Below are positions 1 through 5,554 of a stretch of DNA of 6,911 bases, piece after piece; within the stretch, counting starts at the first letter, position 1, and every line of letters starts with the position of its first letter. Source of the stretch: Burkholderiaceae bacterium (GTDB taxonomy: Bacteria; Pseudomonadota; Gammaproteobacteria; Burkholderiales; Burkholderiaceae); contig JAGOCV010000220.1 of the NCBI GenBank assembly GCA_017998575.1, positions 1 through 6,911 on the forward strand, in the 5' to 3' direction. Below the pieces are notes generated by a model. It did no database searches and was not told the DNA's origin. It was given only the letters and a program-made list of their open reading frames with translations. Made by a program: the position numbers and the translations under genes.

Positions 1-446
1 GCTGGTACACCGAGAACTACCTCGTCAGCGTCCCCGTGGCCCTGCAGCACGGCGCCGTGCTGGGCAGCGCGAAGGACGGCCGCATCGCCGCCGCCACGCG
101 CGCCGACTACGCCGAAGCTGCCGCCGTCGCCATCTCGGGCGAAGGCCAGGCCGGCCGCACCTACGAACTGGCCGGCGACAGCGCCTGGACGCTGGCCGAC
201 TTCGCCGCCGAACTGGCGCGCCAGTCGGGCAAGCCCGTGGTCTACAAGGATCTGCCCGAAGCCGACTACGCCGCCGTGCTGGTGCAGGCCGGCCTGCCGC
301 GGGGCTTCGCCGCGCTGCTGGCCGACTCGGACGTGGGCGCCTCGAAGGGCGGCCTGTTCGACGACAGCCACACGCTGGGCACGCTGATCGGCCGCGCCAC
401 CACGCCGCTGACCGACGCGGTCAAGGCCGCGCTGGCGGCCGCCTGA
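1..446 (+). CDS. qorB: NAD(P)H:quinone oxidoreductase of the QorB/YtfG type, C-terminal half (5' end outside window)
   Basis: The reading frame is open from the window edge (first full codon at 3) to TGA at 444-446, giving 147 residues. The full family protein is about 285 residues, so this is the C-terminal half. It begins WYTENYLVSVPVAL and carries the blocks ATRADYAEAA, YELAGDSAWTL and LADSDVGASKGGLFDD, which I recognise from E. coli YtfG (QorB), an atypical SDR of the NmrA-like group that reduces quinones with NADPH. The Rossmann glycine motif would lie upstream of the window. The GTG at 36 is an internal valine codon rather than a start, because the family similarity continues in front of it. 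The gene converges on norR, with only 18 bases between the stop codons. Nothing here ties it to NO metabolism; it is probably a neighbour by chance. The family call is firm; its exact substrate is not shown. Confidence 0.88.
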   Translation, partial: WYTENYLVSVPVALQHGAVLGSAKDGRIAAATRADYAEAAAVAISGEGQAGRTYELAGDSAWTLADFAAELARQSGKPVVYKDLPEADYAAVLVQAGLPRGFAALLADSDVGASKGGLFDDSHTLGTLIGRATTPLTDAVKAALAAA

Positions 447-470
447 GCCCGCAGCGGCGGCCGCTCAGGC
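441..470. terminator. Hairpin spanning both stop codons of the convergent qorB and norR genes
   Basis: GCCTGAGC at 441-448 is exactly complementary to GCTCAGGC at 463-470. Inside it, CCGC at 449-452 pairs with GCGG at 457-460, leaving a four-base loop and a two-base bulge at 461-462. The stem therefore has about 12 GC-rich pairs and contains both stop codons (444-446 plus, 465-467 minus). Neither side has a T-run, so it is not a textbook intrinsic terminator. A bidirectional transcription barrier or mRNA 3'-end stabiliser is the likely role. Confidence 0.5.
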
Positions 471-2015
471 CTTGAGCGACAGCCGCCGCGCCAGCTTGTG
501 CAGGTTGCTCGCGTCCAGCCCGAGTGCCCGCGCAGCGCCGGCCCAGTTGCCCTGATGCAGGGCCAGCGCCTGCCGGATGGCTTCGCGCTGGCTGGCCTGG
601 ACGATCTCGTTCATCGTGCCCTGCAGCGCGGAGGGCGCGGCGTGCTCAGGCTGCACGACCCGCGACAGGGCGGGCGAGCCGGCGGGCGCATCGAGGTCGA
701 GCACGTCGGCCTCCAGCGTCACGATGCCCTTGCGGTCCGCGCCACGGCTCACGGTCTTGAGCGCAGCGCGGCTGATCACGTGTTCCAGCTCGCGCACATT
801 GCCGGGCCACGCATAGCGCCGCAGCGCCTGCTCGGCCGCCGTGGACAGCCGCAGGCTGCGCAGCCCCAGCCGTGCGCGGTTGAGTTCGAGAAAACGACCG
901 GCCAGCAGCAGCACGTCGTTGCCGCGCTCGCGCAAGGGCGGGATGGGAATGGGATAGACCGAGAGGCGGTGGTAGAGGTCGGCGCGGAAGGCACCGTCGC
1001 GCACCAGATCACGCAACTGCCGGTTGGTCGCGGCGATCACGCGCACGTCCACGCGCCGCGTGCGGTCGGAGCCCAGCCGCTGGATCTCGCCGTTCTGCAA
1101 CGTGCGCAGCAGCTTGGCCTGGATGGTCGACGACAGCTCGCCCACCTCGTCCAGGAACAGGGTGCCGCCCTCGGCGGCCTCGATGCGGCCGGGTCGCTCG
1201 CTCACCGCACCCGAGAACGCGCCCTTGGTGTGACCGAACAACTCGCTCTCAGCCAGTGAATCCGGCAACGCCGCGCAGTTGACGTGCACCATGGGCCGCG
1301 CCGCCCGCCGCGAGAGCTGGTGCAGCCGGCGCGCGAACAACTCCTTGCCCACGCCGGTCTCGCCCAGCAGCAGCACGGGCAGGCCCGAGTCGGCCACCAC
1401 CTGCAGTTCATGCAGCAGGTGGGTGATGGCGTCGCTCTGGCCGACGATGTCGTTCTCGTCGCCCGCAGAAGTGGGGTTCGCGGGGCCCAGATCCCGCCCG
1501 GTGGTCCGCAGGGCACGCACTTCGGCTTCGAGCCGCGTGACGCGCACGGCGGCTTCGATGGCACAGGCAAGCTGGGCCAGATCGGCCTGGGCCTGCGCGT
1601 CGAAGCGGCCGATCTCCAGCGCATCGAGCGTGACCACGCCCCAGCGCTCGCCCTCCACGTCCAGGGCCATCCCCATGCAGTCGTGCACCGGCAGCGGCTG
1701 GCCGACGTGCCCTTCCACCAGCCCGTCGTAGGGGTCGGGCAGCGTGCTGTCGTGATGGAAGCAGGTGACGCCGCGTCGCGCGAGGATCGCCGCCAGCCGC
1801 GGGTGGTCGCGCATGGCGAAACGCCGCCCCAGCGCGTCACCCGCCAGCCCATCCACCGCTACCGGCCGCAGATGGTCCTGCTCCAGCCGCAGCAGCGCGA
1901 CGGCGCCGCAGCCGAAGTGCGCGCGCAGGCTGCCCACCAGGTGCTGCAGACGCACCGTCGCGGGCAGGCTGGCCACCAAGTCGGCCGTGAGGAGCAGTTG
2001 CAGATCAATGGTCAT
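465..2015 (-). CDS. norR: NorR, NO-responsive sigma-54-dependent transcriptional activator
   Basis: This 516-residue protein has the three-domain plan of NorR (E. coli NorR is about 504). The N-terminal GAF domain (about 20-160) senses NO through a mononuclear non-haem iron. The expected ligands are visible: Arg73 (HPRL), Asp94 and Asp97 (LPDPYD), Cys113 (VHDC) and Asp131 (VTLD). The AAA+ domain (about 188-420) has Walker A GETGVGKE at 218-225, the sigma-54 contact loop GAFSGA at 265-270 (usually GAFTGA), Walker B GGTLFLDE at 283-290 and the WPGNVRELEH block near 403-412. A Fis-type helix-turn-helix lies at about 477-512 (NWAGAARALGLDASNLHKLARR). The ATG at 2013-2015 aligns with known NorR starts, although no good Shine-Dalgarno precedes it. 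The gene is divergent from norA-norB, and three NorR boxes lie between them. The D97-to-C113 loop is two residues longer than in my recollection of the E. coli protein. Confidence 0.95.
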   Translation of the reverse strand: MTIDLQLLLTADLVASLPATVRLQHLVGSLRAHFGCGAVALLRLEQDHLRPVAVDGLAGDALGRRFAMRDHPRLAAILARRGVTCFHHDSTLPDPYDGLVEGHVGQPLPVHDCMGMALDVEGERWGVVTLDALEIGRFDAQAQADLAQLACAIEAAVRVTRLEAEVRALRTTGRDLGPANPTSAGDENDIVGQSDAITHLLHELQVVADSGLPVLLLGETGVGKELFARRLHQLSRRAARPMVHVNCAALPDSLAESELFGHTKGAFSGAVSERPGRIEAAEGGTLFLDEVGELSSTIQAKLLRTLQNGEIQRLGSDRTRRVDVRVIAATNRQLRDLVRDGAFRADLYHRLSVYPIPIPPLRERGNDVLLLAGRFLELNRARLGLRSLRLSTAAEQALRRYAWPGNVRELEHVISRAALKTVSRGADRKGIVTLEADVLDLDAPAGSPALSRVVQPEHAAPSALQGTMNEIVQASQREAIRQALALHQGNWAGAARALGLDASNLHKLARRLSLKA

Positions 2016-2022
2016 TTGGACC
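2010..2022. promoter_or_regulatory. NorR binding site 1 (GGT-N7-ACC), over the norR start codon
   Basis: GGT at 2010-2012 and ACC at 2020-2022 are separated by exactly seven bases (CATTTGG), a perfect match to the GGT-N7-ACC core known for NorR in Ralstonia and E. coli. It covers the norR ATG (2013-2015), so bound NorR could also limit its own expression. Confidence 0.8.
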
Positions 2023-2028
2023 CAATCA

Positions 2029-2041
2029 GGTCATTAATACC
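2029..2041. promoter_or_regulatory. NorR binding site 2 (GGT-N7-ACC)
   Basis: GGT at 2029-2031, seven AT-rich bases (CATTAAT) and ACC at 2039-2041 form a perfect NorR core. Its first seven bases (GGTCATT) equal those of site 1. Its centre lies 19 bp from that of site 1. Confidence 0.85.
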
Positions 2042-2061
2042 GCCAAACCAACACGGTCGAA
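2034..2061 (-). promoter_or_regulatory. Possible sigma-70 promoter of norR
   Basis: On the minus strand TTCGAC (2056-2061) and TATTAA (2034-2039) are separated by 16 bases and could serve as -35 and -10. Transcription would begin near 2027, giving a leader of about a dozen bases. The -10 lies inside NorR site 2 and the -35 inside site 3. The -35 match is mediocre, so this is a weak prediction. Confidence 0.3.
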
Positions 2062-2067
2062 TTTACC
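2055..2067. promoter_or_regulatory. NorR binding site 3 (GGT-N7-ACC)
   Basis: GGT at 2055-2057, CGAATTT, then ACC at 2065-2067 make the third perfect NorR core. Its centre lies 26 bp from that of site 2 and roughly 70 bp upstream of the predicted norA start of transcription, a normal enhancer distance for a sigma-54 activator. Three sites is the number described for NorR hexamer assembly. Confidence 0.85.
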
Positions 2068-2077
2068 ACCAGCTCCG

Positions 2078-2090
2078 CAACCCATTGATT
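2078..2090 (-). promoter_or_regulatory. Predicted IHF binding site between the NorR enhancers and the sigma-54 promoter
   Basis: Read on the minus strand this is AATCAA-TGGG-TTG, a match at every defined position of the IHF consensus WATCAA-N4-TTR. It lies 10 bp downstream of the last NorR box and 16 bp upstream of the -24 element. That is where IHF bends DNA at many sigma-54 promoters so that the activator can reach the polymerase. A role here is inferred from sequence and position. Confidence 0.6.
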
Positions 2091-2106
2091 TCCTTCGGTT
2101 TCCAGA

Positions 2107-2122
2107 TGGCACACCTCTCGCT
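2107..2122 (+). promoter_or_regulatory. Sigma-54 (-24/-12) promoter of the norA-norB operon
   Basis: TGGCACACCTCTCGCT matches the TGGCACR-N4-TTGCW consensus with one mismatch in the -12 element (TCGCT). The invariant GG (2108-2109) and GC (2120-2121) have exactly 10 bases between them. Transcription should start near 2132-2133, leaving about 33 bases before the norA ATG. The divergent NorR gene and its three upstream boxes supply the matching activator. Confidence 0.85.
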
Positions 2123-2154
2123 GATGCATGGGCACAAGGCATTCACTCATCCAC

Positions 2155-2159
2155 GAGGA
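2155..2159 (+). promoter_or_regulatory. Ribosome binding site of norA
   Basis: GAGGA, six bases before the ATG at 2166, is a good Shine-Dalgarno. It fixes the norA start at 2166 although the same reading frame stays open far upstream, antisense to norR. Confidence 0.75.
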
Positions 2160-2165
2160 CGAACC

Positions 2166-2846
2166 ATGGAACTGATCGACCAATCCCTGGGCCAGCTGGC
2201 CCGCCGCATTCCGGGCGCCACGCGCGTCTTCGATGCGTACCACCTCGATTTCTGCTGCGCGGGCAACCGCACGTTGCGCACGGCGGCCGAAGGCGCGGGC
2301 GTGCCAGCCCAAGCCATCGCCGAGCAATTGGCCGCGCTGCAGGCGCGGGACGACACCACGGCGGACACGCCCGACTGGAGTCGCGCCACCGACACCGAGT
2401 TGGTAGACCACCTGCTGGTGCGCTATCACGCCGTGCATCGCCAGCAGTTGCCCGAGCTGATCCGCCTGGCACGCCGCGTGGAACAGGTGCATGGGGACCG
2501 CGAGGACTGCCCGCACGGGCTGGCCGACCACCTGGACACGATGGCGCAGGAGCTGGAGAGCCACATGCGCAAGGAAGAACTGGTGCTGTTTCCCCTGATC
2601 GCTCGCGGCCACGGCGCCCTGGGCACCATGCCCATCGGCGTGATGCGCGGCGAACACGAGGAACACGGCGAAGCGCTGCGGCGGCTGGCCGAACTCACGA
2701 ACGACATCACGCCGCCGCGCGGCGCCTGCACCACCTGGCGCGCGCTCTACACGGGTCTGAAGGCCTTCCGTGACGACCTGATCGCGCACATCCACACCGA
2801 AAACAACATCCTGTTCGAGCGCTTCGCGCCGGCGGAAGTGCACTGA
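2166..2846 (+). CDS. norA: NorA/YtfE (RIC)-type di-iron protein for NO stress and iron-sulfur repair
   Basis: This 226-residue protein has the ScdA N-terminal domain (about 1-60, with the conserved DFCC cysteines 30 and 31) followed by a hemerythrin-like four-helix domain (about 80-220). All six di-iron ligands of E. coli YtfE are present at a constant offset of four residues: His88 (RYH), His133 and Glu137 (SHMRKEE), His164 (GEH), His208 and Glu212 (HIHTEN). YtfE/RIC/ScdA proteins act in repair of NO- or peroxide-damaged iron-sulfur clusters. The Ralstonia homologue NorA is co-expressed with norB and binds NO, which may buffer the level seen by NorR. The protein is cytoplasmic, with no signal peptide. 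It is the first gene behind the sigma-54 promoter, and norB follows after 17 bases, so the two are surely one transcript. The family call is firm; the choice between repair and NO buffering is open. Confidence 0.93.
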   Translation: MELIDQSLGQLARRIPGATRVFDAYHLDFCCAGNRTLRTAAEGAGVPAQAIAEQLAALQARDDTTADTPDWSRATDTELVDHLLVRYHAVHRQQLPELIRLARRVEQVHGDREDCPHGLADHLDTMAQELESHMRKEELVLFPLIARGHGALGTMPIGVMRGEHEEHGEALRRLAELTNDITPPRGACTTWRALYTGLKAFRDDLIAHIHTENNILFERFAPAEVH

Positions 2847-2853
2847 GCGGCGC

Positions 2854-2858
2854 GGAGG
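2854..2858 (+). promoter_or_regulatory. Ribosome binding site of norB
   Basis: GGAGG, five bases before the ATG at 2864, is a strong Shine-Dalgarno. It sits in the 17-base gap after the norA stop and confirms the norB start. Confidence 0.75.
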
Positions 2859-2863
2859 CCACC

Positions 2864-5149
2864 ATGGGTCAATACAGAAAGTACTGGTTCGCGCTGATCG
2901 GCGTGTGCATCGCGATGTTCTCGCTGCTGGGTTACTTCGGCGCCGAGGTCTACCGCTCGGCGCCGCCGATTCCGGCGCAGGTCGCCACGGCCGACGGCCG
3001 CGCGCTGTTCGGCCGCGACGACATCCTCGACGGCCAGACGGCCTGGCAGTCGGTGGGCGGCATGCAGCTGGGCTCGATCTGGGGCCACGGCGCCTACCAG
3101 GCGCCCGACTGGACGGCCGACTGGCTGCACCGCGAGCTGACGGCCTGGCTCGAACTCGGCGCGCAGGAGCGGCACGGCCGCGCCTGGGCCCAGCTCGACG
3201 CCGGCGCGCAGGGCGCGCTGCGCGCCGAGCTGCAGGCCGAGTACCGCGCCAACCGCCTCGACGCGCAGGAGCGCCTGGTGGTCAGCCCGCGCCGCGCGCA
3301 GGCCATGGCGCAGACGGCCGCCTACTACGACCAGTTGTTCTCCGACGCACCGGCGCTGCGCGGCAGCCGCGAGCACTTCGCGATGAAGGAGAACACGCTG
3401 CCCAGCGCCGAACGCCGCCAGGCCCTCACGCATTTCTTCTTCTGGACCGCCTGGGCGGCCGGCACCGAGCGCCCCGCCTCGCACGTGACCTACACCAACA
3501 ACTGGCCGCACGAGCCGCTGATCGGCAACGTGCCCAGTGGCGAGAACATCGTCTGGTCCATCGTGAGCGTGGTGATCCTGCTGGCCGGCATCGGCTTCCT
3601 GGTGTGGGGCTGGGCCTTCCTGCGCGACCACGACGAGCCGCTGCCGACGGCGCCCGCGCACGACCCGCTGACCGGCGTGGGCCTCACGCCGTCCCAGCGT
3701 GCGCTGGGCAAGTACCTGTTCCTGGTCGTGGCGCTGTTCGTGTTCCAGGTGTTCATCGGCGGCTTCACCGCGCACTACACCATCGAAGGCCAGCAGTTCT
3801 ACGGCATCGACGTGTCGCAATGGTTCCCGTATTCGCTCACGCGCACCTGGCACATCCAGAGCGCGCTGTTCTGGATCGCCACCGGCTTCCTGGCCGTGGG
3901 CCTGTTCCTGGCGCCCGTCATCAACGGCGGCCGTGACCCGAAGTACCAGAAGCTGGGCGTGGACGTGCTGTTCTGGGCCCTGGTCTTCGTCTGCGTGGGC
4001 TCCTTCGTGGGCAACTACCTCGCCATCGCGCAGAAGATGCCGGCCGAGTGGAACTTCTGGCTCGGCCACCAGGGCTACGAGTACGTGGACCTGGGCCGCG
4101 TGTGGCAGATCCTCAAGTGGGTCGGCATCCTGCTGTGGCTGGTGCTGATGCTGCGCGGCGTGCTGCCGGCACTGCTCAGGCGCAACGGTGAAGACAAGAA
4201 CCTGCTCGCCTTGCTCACCGCCTCGGTCGGTGCCATCGGCCTGTTCTACGGCGCGGGCCTGATGTATGGCGAGCGCACCAGCCTGTCGGTGATGGAGTAC
4301 TGGCGCTGGTGGGTGGTGCATCTGTGGGTGGAAGGCTTCTTCGAAGTGTTCGCCACCACCGCGCTGGCCTTCGTCTTCAGCAGCATGGGCCTGGTCTCGC
4401 GCCCGATGGCCACCACGGCCAGCCTGGCGTCGGCCTCCCTGTTCATGCTGGGCGGTATTCCGGGCACCTTCCACCACCTGTACTTCGCGGGCACCACCAC
4501 GCCGGTGATGGCCGTGGGCGCCGCCTTCAGCGCGCTCGAAGTCGTGCCGCTGATCGTGCTGGGCCACGAGGCCTGGGAGAACTGGCGCCTGAAGGCCCGC
4601 GCGCCCTGGATGGCGCAGCTCAAGTGGCCGCTGCTGTGCTTCGTGGCCGTGGCGTTCTGGAACATGCTGGGCGCGGGCGTCTTCGGCTTCATGATCAACC
4701 CGCCGATCTCGCTGTACTACGTGCAGGGCCTCAACACCACGCCGGTGCACGCGCACGCCGCGCTGTTCGGGGTCTATGGCTTCCTGGCGCTGGGCTTCAC
4801 GCTGATGGTGCTGCGCTACGTGCGGCCGCAGTTCGTGTTCAGCGAAACGCTCATGAAGACCGCCTTCTGGGGCCTCAACGGCGGCCTGGTGCTGATGATC
4901 GCCACCAGCCTGCTGCCCATCGGCATCCTCCAGTTCATCGCCAGCGCCAGTCACGGCCTCTGGTATGCGCGCAGTGAGGAATTCATGCAGCAGCCACTGC
5001 TGCACACCCTGCGCTGGGTGCGCACTTTCGGTGACGTGGTGTTCATCGTCGGCGCCGTGGCGATGGCGTTGCAGGTGGTGCGGGGGCTGATGGCGCCCGC
5101 CGGCCAGCCGCGGCCCGAAGCGCCGGACCTGGGCACGGCCCGCGCCTGA
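2864..5149 (+). CDS. norB: NorB, single-subunit quinol-dependent nitric oxide reductase (qNOR)
   Basis: This 761-residue inner-membrane enzyme reduces two NO to N2O with electrons from quinol. An N-terminal helix (about 8-28) leads to a NorC-like periplasmic domain (about 30-228). That domain has no CxxCH haem-c motif, which marks qNOR rather than the two-subunit cytochrome c enzyme. About 13 further helices form the haem-copper-oxidase-like core. Likely ligands are His330 (TWHIQ) and His631 for low-spin haem b, His629 (PVHAH) for haem b3, and His486, His537, His538 with Glu490 for the non-haem FeB. Glu494 and Glu559 match the conserved acidic residues near the active site. His304, Glu308 and Asp724 may line the quinol site. 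The length is normal for the family and there is no frameshift. It is cotranscribed with norA under NorR and sigma-54 control. It is also called NorZ in some species. Confidence 0.95.
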   Translation: MGQYRKYWFALIGVCIAMFSLLGYFGAEVYRSAPPIPAQVATADGRALFGRDDILDGQTAWQSVGGMQLGSIWGHGAYQAPDWTADWLHRELTAWLELGAQERHGRAWAQLDAGAQGALRAELQAEYRANRLDAQERLVVSPRRAQAMAQTAAYYDQLFSDAPALRGSREHFAMKENTLPSAERRQALTHFFFWTAWAAGTERPASHVTYTNNWPHEPLIGNVPSGENIVWSIVSVVILLAGIGFLVWGWAFLRDHDEPLPTAPAHDPLTGVGLTPSQRALGKYLFLVVALFVFQVFIGGFTAHYTIEGQQFYGIDVSQWFPYSLTRTWHIQSALFWIATGFLAVGLFLAPVINGGRDPKYQKLGVDVLFWALVFVCVGSFVGNYLAIAQKMPAEWNFWLGHQGYEYVDLGRVWQILKWVGILLWLVLMLRGVLPALLRRNGEDKNLLALLTASVGAIGLFYGAGLMYGERTSLSVMEYWRWWVVHLWVEGFFEVFATTALAFVFSSMGLVSRPMATTASLASASLFMLGGIPGTFHHLYFAGTTTPVMAVGAAFSALEVVPLIVLGHEAWENWRLKARAPWMAQLKWPLLCFVAVAFWNMLGAGVFGFMINPPISLYYVQGLNTTPVHAHAALFGVYGFLALGFTLMVLRYVRPQFVFSETLMKTAFWGLNGGLVLMIATSLLPIGILQFIASASHGLWYARSEEFMQQPLLHTLRWVRTFGDVVFIVGAVAMALQVVRGLMAPAGQPRPEAPDLGTARA

Positions 5150-5159
5150 CGCGCGCATG

Positions 5160-5201
5160 ATGGATGGCCGGCGGCATCGACCCGACGTCGCCGGCCACCA
5201 T
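5160..5201 (+). terminator. Strong hairpin after norB (partial terminator or mRNA-stabilising structure)
   Basis: TGGCCGGCG at 5165-5173 is exactly complementary to CGCCGGCCA at 5189-5197. Beyond a single bulged A at 5164, ATGG (5160-5163) pairs with CCAT (5198-5201). Inside, two more short paired steps leave a five-base loop. The stem begins 11 bases after the norB stop. Only a weak pyrimidine stretch (TTCTTCC) follows, so termination may be incomplete. The hairpin may set cupin and hemerythrin expression below that of norB, or protect the norA-norB message. Confidence 0.5.
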
Positions 5202-5227
5202 TCTTCCAACGCACCCCGCCCCACACC

Positions 5228-5554
5228 ATGGCCCTGCCGCACGCCCAACCCCTGCAAGTCATCACGCTGCACCCGGCGCCCGGCGCGGTAGCGGCAACCG
5301 TCACCACCAGCCTCCTGAAAACCCCGGGGCTGCAACTGATCCGGCTGGTGCTCGGCAGCGGCCAGTCGCTGCCGGAGCACCATGTGCCGGGAGACATCAC
5401 GATCCACTGCCTGTCGGGCCGGGCCGACGTGCGCACGCCTCGGGCCACCTGCGCGCTGCAGGCCGGCACGCTGGTCATGCTGCCGCCGGCCGAACCGCAT
5501 GCCGTGCAGGCCCACGAGGATTCGGTGCTGCTCGTGACGCTGGTGTCCGCATGA
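5228..5554 (+). CDS. Small single-domain cupin protein of the NO operon
   Basis: This 108-residue protein is one cupin barrel. Motif 1 is seen at about 44-64 (GQSLPEHHVPGDITIHCLSG), with His51, His52, Asp56 and His60 as possible metal ligands. Motif 2 is at about 80-91 (GTLVMLPPAEPH), with His91. Such small cupins bind a metal or a small ligand; I cannot assign a reaction. There is no signal peptide, so it should be cytoplasmic. The ATG at 5228 has no clear Shine-Dalgarno and lies 78 bases after norB, behind a hairpin. Its stop overlaps the start of the next gene in an ATGA, so the cupin and hemerythrin proteins are translationally coupled and probably work together. Position behind norB suggests a part in NO or iron handling, for example sensing or scavenging, but this is inference only. 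Confidence 0.82.
   Translation: MALPHAQPLQVITLHPAPGAVAATVTTSLLKTPGLQLIRLVLGSGQSLPEHHVPGDITIHCLSGRADVRTPRATCALQAGTLVMLPPAEPHAVQAHEDSVLLVTLVSA

Noticed and set aside
498..1259. Plus-strand open frame of 253 codons opposite norR
   Set aside because: It is antisense to the AAA+ and helix-turn-helix region of NorR and has no recognisable motif; GC codon-phase effects explain it.
2085..2100. Possible FNR/NNR box (TTGAT half-site) before norA
   Set aside because: TTGAT is present at 2085-2089 but no matching ATCAA half-site follows after four bases. The same bases are better explained as part of the IHF consensus match.
1284..2165. In-frame upstream extension of norA to 1284
   Set aside because: The extension is antisense to norR and crosses the regulatory region. 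The YtfE-type sequence starts at 2166, where a Shine-Dalgarno is present.
2034..2843. Minus-strand open frame of 269 codons opposite norA
   Set aside because: It is antisense to norA, starts inside the divergent regulatory region and shows no family features.
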